A stretch of DNA of 64,000 bases from Neorhizobium sp. (GTDB lineage: Bacteria > Pseudomonadota > Alphaproteobacteria > Rhizobiales > Rhizobiaceae). The position numbers were made by a program, and so were the translations under genes. The DNA lies in NCBI GenBank assembly GCA_028283725.1, contig JAPWKC010000004.1, positions 372,001-436,000 on the forward strand, read 5' to 3'. The notes beneath the pieces are model-generated. The model saw only the letters and a list, made by a program, of their open reading frames with translations, did no database searches and was not told where the DNA came from. Every line of letters begins with the position of its first letter. The first letter of the stretch is position 1. Of the stretch, positions 1 to 8,941 are shown one piece after another.

Positions 1-481
1 GCAGGACGCCTGCGGCCTGCGCGGCGCTATCGGCCTTCACCTCAGCGACGACAGGATCGGCGATCATCTTGCCGTAGACGGAGAAGAGAACCGCGAAAAT
101 GGCGATCGCCAGAATGAAATTGGCGATCGGGCCGGCGGCGACGGTTGCCGCGCGCTTCCACAATTTCGCACCGGCGAGCGTCTGGGCGCGCTCGGCCTCG
201 CTCATATGCGCCACGCTGCCCTGATCGGGCATGCTCGCCACATCGTCGTCGCCGTAGAATTTCACATAGCCGCCAAGCGGGATGAGCGAGATCTTCCAGC
301 GCGTTCCGCGGCTGTCGGTAACGCCCACGAGTTCGGGGCCGAAGCCGATGGAAAAGGCCGTCGAGCGAATGCCGCACCAGCGTCCCACCAGATAGTGGCC
401 CATCTCGTGCACGAAGACGAGCACAGACAGGACCAGAATGAAGGGGATGATATAGCCGGTGATCAAGCCAATAATTGCCAT
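1..481 (-). CDS. rseP: RseP/MmpA-type site-2 zinc metalloprotease, N-terminal part (cut by window edge)
   Basis: Intramembrane protease that cleaves single-pass membrane proteins after a first cut, for example anti-sigma factors in envelope stress. About 160 N-terminal residues are visible. The first hydrophobic helix carries the zinc-binding HEMGH motif at residues 25-29, and a second conserved stretch (AAGPIANF) lies near residue 125, followed by a membrane helix and the approach to a PDZ domain. The start is the ATG at 481. It lies 46 bp downstream of cdsA on the same strand, in the order uppS-cdsA-rseP usual for proteobacteria. The C-terminal half with the second active-site motif lies outside the window. 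Confidence 0.93.
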   Translation of the reverse strand, partial: MAIIGLITGYIIPFILVLSVLVFVHEMGHYLVGRWCGIRSTAFSIGFGPELVGVTDSRGTRWKISLIPLGGYVKFYGDDDVASMPDQGSVAHMSEAERAQTLAGAKLWKRAATVAAGPIANFILAIAIFAVLFSVYGKMIADPVVAEVKADSAAQAAGVL

Positions 482-527
482 CGCGAATTCCGTTTCAGCG
501 CGGCGCTGCGCGCCCGTCTAGCGTTTC

Positions 528-1361
528 TTACAACCCGAAGAGGTAGGCGGCAACAGAGGTGTCAACGTCACCTTTGATGGCCGCATCCGCCAGCGTCAAC
601 AAGAAAGCCGCGAAACAGGCAAAAACGAGGCCATCGACGCGGTCCATCACGCCGCCATGGCCGGGAATGAGGTGGCTTGAATCCTTGACGCCGAAACGGC
701 GCTTGATGAAACTCTCGAAAAGATCGCCGATCTGGCTTGCAACAGACAGGATGAGCGCAAGACATGCGGTCCACACGGACGGCGTGCCGAGGATGACAAA
801 GACGACGATGAGTGCCGCTATGACGCCCGATATCGTCCCGCCGATCGCGCCGGACCAGGTCTTGCCGGGGGATATGCGCGGCGCAAGCTTCGGGCCCTTC
901 AGCGCACGCCCGACGAAATAGGCGAGAATATCCGTCGCCCAGACGACTGCGAAGAGAAACACCATGGCGACGAGGCCGGCCTGGTTGTCGCCGCGGATCA
1001 CCGCAAGCGAAATGCCGCTCAGGCCGGCATAGAGAATGCCGCCCGGCAGCCACCAGCTCGTCCAGCGCAGGAGCGCAAAGAGAACGCCGGTCAGCACGCC
1101 GCCGGCCAGAAGCGGCACGGCAAGGCTGTCGTCGCCGAACAGAAGATTGATGGCGATCAGCACCGACACAAGCCAGCCGAAGGCGTTGGTGCGGAAACTG
1201 CGCTCCGACAATTTCGTAATCGTCGACCACTCGTAATAGACCAGCACGCCGATCAGGGCCGCAACGATGCGGAAGGCGAAGCCGCCCTCGACCGTGGCAT
1301 AGAGCACGACAGCCGCCAGAATGATGGCGGAGACGATGCGTTTCTTCAGTTCACTGGTCAT
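528..1361 (-). CDS. cdsA: Phosphatidate cytidylyltransferase (CDP-diglyceride synthase)
   Basis: Makes CDP-diacylglycerol from phosphatidic acid and CTP in the inner membrane, the branch point for all phospholipids. The 277-residue protein is almost entirely hydrophobic with about seven to eight membrane helices. Its C-terminal third carries the family signature, seen as GDLFES, then KRRFGVKDSS, then PGHGGVMDRVDG. One base separates it from the uppS stop codon, so the two are almost certainly co-transcribed and co-translated. Length is typical of the family. Confidence 0.95.
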   Translation of the reverse strand: MTSELKKRIVSAIILAAVVLYATVEGGFAFRIVAALIGVLVYYEWSTITKLSERSFRTNAFGWLVSVLIAINLLFGDDSLAVPLLAGGVLTGVLFALLRWTSWWLPGGILYAGLSGISLAVIRGDNQAGLVAMVFLFAVVWATDILAYFVGRALKGPKLAPRISPGKTWSGAIGGTISGVIAALIVVFVILGTPSVWTACLALILSVASQIGDLFESFIKRRFGVKDSSHLIPGHGGVMDRVDGLVFACFAAFLLTLADAAIKGDVDTSVAAYLFGL

Positions 1362-1362
1362 T

Positions 1363-2115
1363 TTACCCGGCCACCGCCTCGGGTGCCTTCTTCTTGGTGG
1401 TCAGACCGCCGAAGCGACGATCGCGCCCGGCATAGGCCTTCAGCGCATCGAAGAACAGGGCCCTGTCGAAATCCGGCCAGTAGTCCGGCAAGAAGAGAAG
1501 CTCGGAATAAGCGGCCTGCCAGAGCAGGAAGTTCGACAGGCGCTCCTCGCCGCTGGTGCGGATGATGAGATCCGGATCGGGAATGTCTGATGTATCGAGC
1601 CGCTCGCTGATCGCCATCGCATCGACGTCTTCCGGCCGCAGCAGGCCGGCGGCGACATCGCGGGCGATCGCGGCCACGGCACGGGTGATTTCGTCGCGCG
1701 AGCCGTAGTTGAAGGCGATCACCAGCGTCAGCGCCGTGTTGTCGCGCGTCGTTTCCTCGGCTTCGAGCAGAAGCGGCAGGATATCGCCCTTCAGGTGGTG
1801 GCGGTCACCAATAATGCGGATGCGGACGTTTTCGCGATGCAGCTCGGCCAGATCGCGCCGGATGAACTTGCGCAACAGGCCGAGAAGATCGTTCACCTCG
1901 GTTTCCGGGCGCGTCCAGTTTTCCGAGGAAAAGGCAAACAGCGTCAGATATTCGACGCCGGCTGCGGCTGCGGCCTTCACCGTCTCGCGCACGGCCTCGA
2001 CGCCCTTGGTATGGCCTATCGTCCTGGGAAGCCCACGCTTGTTGGCCCAGCGGCCGTTCCCGTCCATGATGATAGCCACATGCCGGGGAATGATCGCAAG
2101 TTCGGGATTCGCCAT
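1363..2115 (-). CDS. uppS: Isoprenyl transferase (undecaprenyl diphosphate synthase)
   Basis: Condenses isopentenyl diphosphate onto farnesyl diphosphate to give the C55 lipid carrier used for peptidoglycan and O-antigen. The 250-residue protein begins MANPELAI. It carries the catalytic aspartate in MDGNGRWA (Asp18), then [16 protein letters not shown] and the C-terminal block beginning [11 protein letters not shown]. The frame is open upstream to 2232, but homologues start close to the MDGNGRW motif, so the ATG at 2115 is preferred. It lies 52 bp after frr and 1 bp before cdsA. Confidence 0.95.
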   Translation of the reverse strand: MANPELAIIPRHVAIIMDGNGRWANKRGLPRTIGHTKGVEAVRETVKAAAAAGVEYLTLFAFSSENWTRPETEVNDLLGLLRKFIRRDLAELHRENVRIRIIGDRHHLKGDILPLLLEAEETTRDNTALTLVIAFNYGSRDEITRAVAAIARDVAAGLLRPEDVDAMAISERLDTSDIPDPDLIIRTSGEERLSNFLLWQAAYSELLFLPDYWPDFDRALFFDALKAYAGRDRRFGGLTTKKKAPEAVAG

Positions 2116-2167
2116 ATTCGATGTCGTTCCTTTGGGGGCCGAGGGTATGCGAAGGCGGCAAGTCTTC

Positions 2168-2728
2168 TTAGACCTGCATGATTTCCTTTTCTTTCTCCGC
2201 AAGCAAGCGGTCGACTTCGGAAATCGCATCATCCGTCATCTTCTGCACTTTGTCGGATTGAGCGCGGCTCACGTCCTGGCCGATATCGCCATCCTTTTCG
2301 GCCTTTTTCAGGCCGTCCATGCCGTCGCGGCGAACGTGGCGGGTCGCGACCTTGGCCTTTTCGGCATAGTCGTGAGCAAGCTTGACGAGCGACTTGCGGC
2401 GCTCCTCGTTGAGCTCGGGAAGCGGGATGCGCAGGTTCTGGCCGTCGACGATCGGGTTGAGGCCGAGATTGCTTTCGCGGATCGCACGATCGACCGCGCC
2501 GACCATGGTCTTGTCCCAGATCGAGACCGCCAGCATGCGCGGCTCGGGCACGCTGACATTGGCCACCTGATTGAGCGGCACGCGCGACCCATAGGCATCG
2601 ACCGTCACCGGATCGAGGAGGTTGGCCGAGGCGCGGCCCGTGCGCAGCGATGCGATATCGCTCTTGAAGGCGTTGATCGCGCCGTCCATGCGGCGCTTGA
2701 TGTCGTTAAGGTCCGGTGCTCCAGCCAT
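2168..2728 (-). CDS. frr: Ribosome recycling factor
   Basis: Splits post-termination ribosomes together with EF-G. The 186 residues match the family length of about 185. Recognisable blocks are the early [12 protein letters not shown], then [21 protein letters not shown] in the middle, followed by the long helical C-terminal part. It follows pyrH by 50 bp on the same strand, the standard pyrH-frr order. Confidence 0.96.
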   Translation of the reverse strand: MAGAPDLNDIKRRMDGAINAFKSDIASLRTGRASANLLDPVTVDAYGSRVPLNQVANVSVPEPRMLAVSIWDKTMVGAVDRAIRESNLGLNPIVDGQNLRIPLPELNEERRKSLVKLAHDYAEKAKVATRHVRRDGMDGLKKAEKDGDIGQDVSRAQSDKVQKMTDDAISEVDRLLAEKEKEIMQV

Positions 2729-2778
2729 CCGTACAGTCTCCGTCTTGTCTTTTTTGCGAGGGGATCACACCACTCGGG

Positions 2779-3501
2779 TCAGTTGTCCGATACGATGGTC
2801 TTCAGACCGCCACCGGTCAATATCTTGGCGAACTCGCCCTTCTCATGGATCGAGAAAACGACGATCGGGATCGAATTTTCGCGCGCCAGCGCAACCGCCG
2901 CCACGTCCATCACGGCAAGGCCCTTGTCGAGGACTTCGCTGTGGGTCAGCGTATCGAAGCGCGTCGCATGCGGATCCTTTTTCGGGTCCGCGGAATAGAT
3001 GCCGTCCACCTGGGTGCCCTTGAATATCGCTTCGGCGCCGATTTCGGCCGCGCGCAGGGCGGCTGCCGAATCAGTGGTGAAGAAGGGGTTTCCGGTGCCG
3101 CCGGCGAAGATCACCACCCTGCCCTGCGCCATGTGATGCAGCGCCTGGCGCTGGGAGAAGCTCTCGCAGATCTCCGGCATGGAAATGGCCGACAGCACGA
3201 CCGTGTCGATCGAAAGCTTGCGTAGCGAGGTTGCGAGCGCCAATGCGTTGATGACCGTACCCAGCATGCCCATGTGGTCGCCGGTCACGCGATCGCCGCC
3301 CTTGGAGGCTACCGCCACACCGCGGAAGATATTGCCGCCACCGACGACAACGCCGACCTCGACGCCCATTGCGCGGGCCTCAGCGATATCGGATGCGATG
3401 CGGTCGGCCACGGCAACATCGATGCCGAAGCCCTGGGTGCCCATCAGTGCCTCACCGGAGGCCTTGAGGAGAACACGTTTGAAGACGGGGTTCTGGGTCA
3501 T
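2779..3501 (-). CDS. pyrH: Uridylate kinase
   Basis: Phosphorylates UMP to UDP in pyrimidine nucleotide synthesis (amino-acid kinase fold, hexameric in bacteria). The 240-residue product begins MTQNPVFKRVLLKASGEALMG. It shows the nucleotide-binding VVGGGNIFRG and the acceptor/ATP region FAGGTGNPFFTTD. The ATG at 3501 has AAGGAG seven bases upstream; a longer frame starts at 3522 but lacks such a site. Part of the rpsB-tsf-pyrH-frr group. Confidence 0.96.
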   Translation of the reverse strand: MTQNPVFKRVLLKASGEALMGTQGFGIDVAVADRIASDIAEARAMGVEVGVVVGGGNIFRGVAVASKGGDRVTGDHMGMLGTVINALALATSLRKLSIDTVVLSAISMPEICESFSQRQALHHMAQGRVVIFAGGTGNPFFTTDSAAALRAAEIGAEAIFKGTQVDGIYSADPKKDPHATRFDTLTHSEVLDKGLAVMDVAAVALARENSIPIVVFSIHEKGEFAKILTGGGLKTIVSDN

Positions 3502-3555
3502 AGGCGGCTCCTTGGGGGACAATTACAGCGGACAGCAAACGATCTGCGGATACAC

Positions 3556-3587
3556 GAAGGGCACCGGCTTGTCATCCGGTGCCCTTC
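3556..3587. terminator. Strong inverted repeat between tsf and pyrH
   Basis: A perfect 12-bp stem (GAAGGGCACCGG / CCGGTGCCCTTC) with an 8-base loop sits in the 227-bp gap between tsf and pyrH. On the plus strand it is followed by TGTTTT; on the minus strand, the direction of the genes, there is no T run. It could be an attenuator, a processing site, or block antisense transcription from below. A second, shorter hairpin lies at 3683-3703 (GCGGGCT / AGCCCGC, 7-base loop). Confidence 0.5.
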
Positions 3588-3728
3588 TGTTTTGCCAGCT
3601 TTTCCCAACCGATTGGGGCGAAATTCGGATCAGATTTTCGCAAATCGCAATTGGTGGGAATGGAAGTGTCTCAAAGCCGGACGCGGGCTCTTCAAAAGCC
3701 CGCATCGACCTTACGTCTCTTCGGGCTA

Positions 3729-4655
3729 TCAGCCCTTGGCGACGGCAGCAACTTCGGCTGCGAAATCGCTTTCTTCCTTCTCGACGCCTTCGCCGAGCAG
3801 GAGGCGTGCCATGCCGACAACTTCGATTTCGGCGCCAGCGAGCTTTTCAGCTTCCTTGACGGCCTGACCGACGGTCAGTTCCGGGTTGACGACGAAAGAC
3901 TGCGACAGAAGAGCGACTTCTTCGAAGAACTTGCGCATGCGGCCTTCAACCATCTTCTCGATGATGGCTTCCGGCTTGCCGGATTCGCGCGACTGTTCGA
4001 TGAAGACGTTGCGTTCGCGTTCTGCAACGGCAGCATCGACTTCTTCGGCGCGCACGGCGAGCGGGTTGGTTGCTGCAATATGCATGGCAACCTGACGACC
4101 GATCGAGTTGAGGACTTCCTTGTCGCCAACCGACTTCAGGGCAACGAGAACGCCGAGCTTGCCGATGCCGTCACCGGCAGCGTTGTGGATGTAGGTGGCA
4201 ACAACGCCGTGCGGAACTTCGAGCATGGCCGAGCGGCGCAGGGTCATGTTCTCGCCGATCGTGGCGATCGCGTCCTTGATGGCGTCGCCAACCGGCTTGC
4301 CGGCGGCCGGGTAGTTTGCGGCGCTGATCGCGTCAACGGTGCCGTCGGTGGTGAGGGCTACCTGAGCCACGCCACGGACGAGATCCTGGAAGGCATCGTT
4401 ACGGGCGACGAAGTCGGTCTCGGAGTTGAGTTCGACGAGAACAGCCTTATGGCCGGCGGTTGCAACACCGACGAGGCCTTCGGCAGCCGCGCGGCCCGAC
4501 TTCTTGTCGGCCTTGGCGATACCCTTGGCGCGCAGCCAGTCGATGGCAGCTTCGATGTCGCCGTTGTTTTCAGTGAGCGCCTTCTTGCAATCCATCATGC
4601 CTGCGCCAGACTTTTCGCGCAGTTCCTTAACCAGTGCAGCGGTGATTTCAGCCAT
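3729..4655 (-). CDS. tsf: Translation elongation factor Ts
   Basis: Guanine-nucleotide exchange factor for EF-Tu. The 308-residue protein has the N-terminal UBA-like block ([19 protein letters not shown]) and the diagnostic TDFVARN at residues 80-86. The ATG at 4655 gives the family's usual MAEITA start; the upstream open frame to 4886 covers the rpsB-tsf spacer and is not expected to be translated. It lies 276 bp after rpsB. Confidence 0.97.
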   Translation of the reverse strand: MAEITAALVKELREKSGAGMMDCKKALTENNGDIEAAIDWLRAKGIAKADKKSGRAAAEGLVGVATAGHKAVLVELNSETDFVARNDAFQDLVRGVAQVALTTDGTVDAISAANYPAAGKPVGDAIKDAIATIGENMTLRRSAMLEVPHGVVATYIHNAAGDGIGKLGVLVALKSVGDKEVLNSIGRQVAMHIAATNPLAVRAEEVDAAVAERERNVFIEQSRESGKPEAIIEKMVEGRMRKFFEEVALLSQSFVVNPELTVGQAVKEAEKLAGAEIEVVGMARLLLGEGVEKEESDFAAEVAAVAKG

Positions 4656-4899
4656 TTTCGTGCCTCTTGTCGGTTCAAGTTGCTCGTCGCCGGAAAAACA
4701 TCGGCGGACGCAATGAGTTGGGGGACGAATGTACCCGTAAGTGTGACAGCGTGATGAAGACATCACGGCGGCGACCGCTTCTTCGCGAGAGACCCTCTCG
4801 TCACGAGAGAGAACCTTTGGCCCGCAGCGGCGAATCGCCTTCAAAAACGACCAAGGCCAGGGACATCCATCCTTGGCCTCGATCATAGAACAGAATTGG

Positions 4900-4921
4900 A
4901 CGGAGCGGTATGCCGCTCCGT
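4900..4921 (-). terminator. Hairpin immediately after rpsB
   Basis: Perfect 9-bp stem (ACGGAGCGG / CCGCTCCGT) with a 4-base loop starting 10 bases past the rpsB stop. The following minus-strand sequence is only moderately T-rich, so it may act as an attenuator or RNA-processing signal between rpsB and tsf. The 276-bp spacer also holds smaller repeats around 4790-4815 and 4850-4880. Confidence 0.5.
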
Positions 4922-4931
4922 CTTCGTCCGA

Positions 4932-5699
4932 TTAGGCGTTTGCTTCGTCTTCGAGCGTCGGCTCGACCGGTGCTTCGAGCGAAGCGCCGAGGTCGCGGCC
5001 GGAAGCGCCCTGCTGGCGTGCGATGCCGTCGATGGCAGCGCGCGAGATCAGGTCGCAGTAAAGAGCGATCGCACGTGCGGCGTCGTCGTTACCCGGAATC
5101 GGGAAGTCGATGAGGTCCGGATCGCAGTTCGAGTCGATGATAGCAACGACCGGGATGCCGAGGCGCTTGGCTTCGTCGATCGCGATCTTTTCCTTGTTGG
5201 TGTCGATGATGAACATCAGGTCCGGAACGCCGCCCATGTCGCGGATACCGCCGAGAGCCTTGTCCAGCTTCTCGCGTTCGCGCTCGAGGTTCAGACGCTC
5301 CTTCTTGTTGTAGCCGGACTGTTCCGACGACAGGATCTCGTCGAGCTTGCGCAGACGGGCGATCGAGTTGGAGATCGTCTTCCAGTTCGTCATCATGCCG
5401 CCGAGCCAGCGCGAGTTGACGTAGTACTGGGCCGAACGCTTGGCAGCGTCAGCAATCTGTTCAGAAGCCTGGCGCTTGGTGCCGACGAAGAGAACGCGGC
5501 CGCCACGGGCAACGGTGTCGGACACGACCTGAAGGGCGCGCGACAGCATCGGAACCGTCTGAGCGAGGTCGATGATGTGAATGTTGGAACGATCGCCGAA
5601 GATGTACGGCTTCATCTTCGGGTTCCAGCGGTGCGTCTGGTGGCCGAAGTGGACGCCTGCTTCGAGGAGCTGGCGCATAGAGAAATCGGGCAATGCCAT
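4932..5699 (-). CDS. rpsB: 30S ribosomal protein S2
   Basis: Structural protein of the small subunit. The 255 residues begin [20 protein letters not shown] and include HRWNPKM, the GTKRQA block and the conserved [16 protein letters not shown] region, here [12 protein letters not shown]. First gene of the minus-strand translation cluster that continues with tsf. The 5' leader to the presumed promoter is about 130 bases. Confidence 0.97.
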   Translation of the reverse strand: MALPDFSMRQLLEAGVHFGHQTHRWNPKMKPYIFGDRSNIHIIDLAQTVPMLSRALQVVSDTVARGGRVLFVGTKRQASEQIADAAKRSAQYYVNSRWLGGMMTNWKTISNSIARLRKLDEILSSEQSGYNKKERLNLEREREKLDKALGGIRDMGGVPDLMFIIDTNKEKIAIDEAKRLGIPVVAIIDSNCDPDLIDFPIPGNDDAARAIALYCDLISRAAIDGIARQQGASGRDLGASLEAPVEPTLEDEANA

Positions 5700-5825
5700 G
5701 CCTTGTTATCCTTTTCCGGTTGAACCCCCGCAAGGCGAACAGCACTCTCTCGCGAAAGCGCCACCGGGCGGAACAGACCGGATTTCTCCCGGACCATCCC
5801 ATGCCTTGCGTGTGGAATGTCGGTG

Positions 5826-5854
5826 CCCATACAGGCGATTTGTCACAAAGGCAA
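5826..5854 (-). promoter_or_regulatory. Candidate sigma-70 promoter of rpsB
   Basis: On the minus strand, TTGCCT (5849-5854) is followed after exactly 17 bases by TATGGG (5826-5831). This is a good match to the alphaproteobacterial housekeeping promoter and lies about 125 bases upstream of the rpsB start. The leader between them is long enough for an autoregulatory S2-binding structure, but none was verified. Confidence 0.5.
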
Positions 5855-5914
5855 GAGAGAGGTGCCAAAAAGCTGGCAAAGGCGGTGGCGAAGCACTCTG
5901 CGCCACTCGAAACG

Positions 5915-6631
5915 TCAGTCGGTTTCGCCGCAGGGCCAGCTGAGGGGCATGGTCATGCCCTTCGGCAGCTTGGTCTGCGCATCGCCACAGGCAATGTTCA
6001 ACTGATGCTGGTCAAGACCCGTCGACATGGAGAGGTCTACCCCTTCCAGCCGGGTGAGAGATAGAAAGGCATCGGTGAAATTGATGCCGCCGGCGAACTT
6101 GGCCTTGGTGAAATCGGCGCGGGCGAGATTGGCCGAGGAGAAGTTCACGCCGGTCATCTCGGCCTTGTCGAAGACGGCGCGGCTGAGCTCCGCCTTGCTG
6201 AAATCGGCGCCGGCAAGCCTTGCCCCGGTGAAGTTGGCGCGTTCCAGCTCGGCACTGGAGAAGAAGGCTCCCGTCGCATCCACGTCCTGGAAACCGACCC
6301 GGTAGGCTTCGATCTTCTCGAAATCGGCACGCTGGGCCTTCGACCCGGCAAGCCATGCACGGATCAGCTTGGCCTTGGTGAAGTCCGTACCGTTGAAATT
6401 GCTGTCGCGAAGGTCTGTGAAGCTCAAATCGACGTCGCGGAGATTGCCGCCGGAAAAGTCGTTGTTGCTCAGCATCAGGTTCTTCTTGCCGCAACCCTGC
6501 CAGTCGACCTTTGGACCCGGCGATGCGCGGCAATCGCTCGCAGCATTGGCTGCGCGCGGCGATGCCCATTGCAACGCGCCCATCATCATCGTCAAAACAA
6601 CAAGATAAAAACCGACAGACCGCCCGAGCAC
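5915..6631 (-). CDS. Secreted pentapeptide-repeat protein
   Basis: 238 residues with a signal peptide (hydrophobic region about residues 7-20, likely cleavage after ANA near residue 30). About 25 tandem pentapeptide units of the A(D/N)LXX type follow, for example ADFSKAELSRAVFDKAEMTGVNF, expected to fold as a right-handed quadrilateral beta helix. Cysteines flank the repeats (near residues 34 and 47, and two near the C-terminus). Function unknown; the export signal argues against a gyrase-protecting role and for a periplasmic structural or binding role. It is 121 bp downstream of the EipB gene, possibly the same transcript. Confidence 0.85.
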   Translation of the reverse strand: MLGRSVGFYLVVLTMMMGALQWASPRAANAASDCRASPGPKVDWQGCGKKNLMLSNNDFSGGNLRDVDLSFTDLRDSNFNGTDFTKAKLIRAWLAGSKAQRADFEKIEAYRVGFQDVDATGAFFSSAELERANFTGARLAGADFSKAELSRAVFDKAEMTGVNFSSANLARADFTKAKFAGGINFTDAFLSLTRLEGVDLSMSTGLDQHQLNIACGDAQTKLPKGMTMPLSWPCGETD

Positions 6632-6752
6632 CGCTTTTGTCCTACCCCTTTTTTACCACAGGATTGCCCTTCGCAGGCAAAGTCAAGGTTCCATATATCA
6701 ACAATAAGTCAGATTTCCGTCAGAACGAGAGGGGAAGTCCTCGTCCCCAGGT

Positions 6753-7619
6753 CTATTTGCAGTCTTTCTTGTCAAGAAGCTCGAGCTTCGACAGGGTGCC
6801 GGTCAGTGCGAAATCGCCGTAATCCATGGTCAGGTCGCGGGTGATCCCGTTCGGGTAAAGCTTGAACGACATATTGTAGACAGGCGTCGGATCCCCCGTC
6901 TTGCTGTCGTTGAAATAGGCGATCGTTACCGGCCAGAAAGGCGCCTTGGAAAAGGCCCCGGCATTGGCGGCGTCGGGATCATCCGTGGCCGGCGGTTGTT
7001 CCTTGCCGATGACGGTTGTCGTCAAAAGCGACTGGTCGCCGTTTTCCGAGCCATCGAAGACCCGCGCCTGGAAGAACTTCGTGCCCTTTTCCGCATTGTC
7101 GATCACCTCGACCATGTGTTCGGTCGGAAACACGCCGGTCGGCAAGTCGATATCGCGGGCGTTCGGCGATTTCAGCTGCACCTTCATATCCGTACCTGCG
7201 CCGCCGGTGACGGCAGTCGCATCACCATCGACCTGCCGGTCGAGCTGCTGATCGGTGAAGGACTTCGTCTGAAAATGGAATTTCCGCGCCGAAAGATCCT
7301 CGACCGTCACCGTCTGCTGGTCGCTCAGACGCGTCTCCTCGCCGGTATCGATCTTGGTGACCAATCGGAAGTTGGTGGTGAAACCGGTGCAGGCATCGCC
7401 GGTGAACTCGTAGACCATGCGGCCGAACATGCCTTCGATGCCTGAACGATCAGAGGCGTTCTTCAGCTTCAGGTCGTAGATCGCCCGGTGCGGCACGAGA
7501 AGACGTGCGGCACCATCGATATTGGCGGCATCGGCCTTGCCGGCGAAAACGGGGGTTCCGGCAATCGTGCCGGCCATCATGCCGGCGACGAGGATCGACC
7601 CAAGGCCCATACGCTTCAT
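6753..7619 (-). CDS. eipB: EipB-family periplasmic protein (DUF1849)
   Basis: In Brucella, EipB is a periplasmic beta-spiral protein needed for cell-envelope integrity. This 288-residue protein has a signal peptide (cleavage likely near residue 26-32), then the family hallmark LLVPHRAIYDLKL at about residues 40-52. It has two cysteines, Cys77 (GDACTGF) and Cys287 (next to last), matching the single disulfide known for the family. The C-terminal MDYGDFALTGTLSKLELLDK is also typical. It neighbours a secreted pentapeptide-repeat protein on the same strand. Confidence 0.9.
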   Translation of the reverse strand: MKRMGLGSILVAGMMAGTIAGTPVFAGKADAANIDGAARLLVPHRAIYDLKLKNASDRSGIEGMFGRMVYEFTGDACTGFTTNFRLVTKIDTGEETRLSDQQTVTVEDLSARKFHFQTKSFTDQQLDRQVDGDATAVTGGAGTDMKVQLKSPNARDIDLPTGVFPTEHMVEVIDNAEKGTKFFQARVFDGSENGDQSLLTTTVIGKEQPPATDDPDAANAGAFSKAPFWPVTIAYFNDSKTGDPTPVYNMSFKLYPNGITRDLTMDYGDFALTGTLSKLELLDKKDCK

Positions 7620-7728
7620 CGATAATCTCCTGTTGGACTCACTTGCAGTGTAATAAGAACGCCATCAGCCGAGGTTATGGCCTTGATGCAGGATTCTTGA
7701 CTATTTTACAACAAACGGAGACAGCGCA

Positions 7729-8199
7729 ATGTCCAATTCCATCGACGCCCGCCTCGCAGAGCTCGGCATTACCATTCCGGAGGCGGCTGCACCCGCCGCC
7801 AATTACGTGCCGACGGTCGTCACCGGCAATCTCTTGTTCATCTCCGGCCAGCTGCCGAATGAAAACGGCAAGGTCGCCGTCACCGGCATCGTCGGCTCGG
7901 AAGTCGACGTCGCAGGCGCGCAGCGCGCGGCCGAGCTTTGTGCCATCAACATCATCGCCCAGGCGAAGGCTGCTCTCGGCGGCGACCTTTCCCGCATCAA
8001 GCGCTTCGTCAAGCTGACCAGCTTCGTCGCGTCCGCGCCCGGCTTCACCGAACAGCATATCGTCACCAACGGCGCCTCGAACCTGATCGCCAGCATCTTC
8101 GGCGATGCGGGGAAGCACGCGCGTTCGGCCGTCGGCCTTGCCGCCCTGCCCTTCAACGGCTCGGTCGAGATCGAAGCCATCATCGAGATCGACGCATGA
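7729..8199 (+). CDS. RidA/YjgF-family protein
   Basis: 156-residue member of the RidA superfamily (trimeric enamine/imine deaminase fold), of the longer subgroup related to YjgH-type proteins rather than canonical 128-residue RidA. Seen: FISGQLPNENGKV, the AAELCAINIIAQAKAALGGDLSRIKRFVKLTSFV helix-strand block and a C-terminal EIEAIIEIDA. The canonical RidA substrate arginine is not clearly placed, so catalytic activity is uncertain. The SD ACGGAG lies about nine bases before the ATG. Its stop overlaps the start of the next gene (ATGA). Confidence 0.88.
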   Translation: MSNSIDARLAELGITIPEAAAPAANYVPTVVTGNLLFISGQLPNENGKVAVTGIVGSEVDVAGAQRAAELCAINIIAQAKAALGGDLSRIKRFVKLTSFVASAPGFTEQHIVTNGASNLIASIFGDAGKHARSAVGLAALPFNGSVEIEAIIEIDA

Positions 8200-8933
8200 C
8201 TTCCGCCAACTGGATCAAGGATACGCCGGTCGCCCATCGCGGCTACCATGACATGAACCATGCGGTGTGGGAAAACACGCTGTCGGCATTCATCCGCGCC
8301 GTCGAGGCTGGTTTTGCCATCGAGTGCGACGTGCAGCTTTCCTCCGACAGCGTGGTCGTGGTGTTCCATGACGACGACCTGCAGCGGCTCTGCGGCATTT
8401 CCGGCGACCTGCGCGAGAAAACGGCCTCGGAACTCGGCCTCCTCTCCGTCGGCGGCACCAAGGATCGCATCCCGACCCTGAAGCGGATGCTGGAAACGGT
8501 CGCCGGCCGCGTGCCGCTGGTCATCGAGATCAAGGGACGTTCGGCCGAAGAGGACGAAGGCTTCGTCGAGACCGTGCTCGACGTGCTCGAAGAGTATCAG
8601 GGACCGAAGGACCGGATCGCGCTGATGAGCTTTGATCATCACATCCTGCGCGATCTGAAGCGGCTTGATGCGCCCTTCCCCATAGGCCTTACCGCGATGG
8701 GCAATACGCCGGAAGAGTTCTTCACCCATGACGAGGCGATGCAACTGAAGCTCGACTTCATCTCGTATCACCACCCTGACCTGCCGAATACATTCATCAC
8801 CGCCCAGAGACAGCAGAACATTCCTGTCATTACCTGGACGGTAAGGGATGAAAAGGCGCGGGAACATACCTATAAGTATGCGGACCAGATGACGTTCGAA
8901 GGTTTCGATCCGCGGGGGACCCCCTCCCTGTAA
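8196..8933 (+). CDS. ugpQ: Glycerophosphodiester phosphodiesterase
   Basis: Hydrolyses glycerophosphodiesters to glycerol-3-phosphate and an alcohol. The 245-residue TIM-barrel shows AHRG at residues 13-16, the metal-binding E-x-D (ECDVQLS), HDDDL and VIEIKG. No signal peptide, so cytoplasmic like UgpQ. The ATG at 8196 overlaps the preceding stop by four bases, implying translational coupling. Eight bases separate it from the next gene. The ugpQ symbol is by similarity of type, not context (no ugp transporter nearby). Confidence 0.9.
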   Translation: MTSANWIKDTPVAHRGYHDMNHAVWENTLSAFIRAVEAGFAIECDVQLSSDSVVVVFHDDDLQRLCGISGDLREKTASELGLLSVGGTKDRIPTLKRMLETVAGRVPLVIEIKGRSAEEDEGFVETVLDVLEEYQGPKDRIALMSFDHHILRDLKRLDAPFPIGLTAMGNTPEEFFTHDEAMQLKLDFISYHHPDLPNTFITAQRQQNIPVITWTVRDEKAREHTYKYADQMTFEGFDPRGTPSL

Positions 8934-8941
8934 AGGAGAAC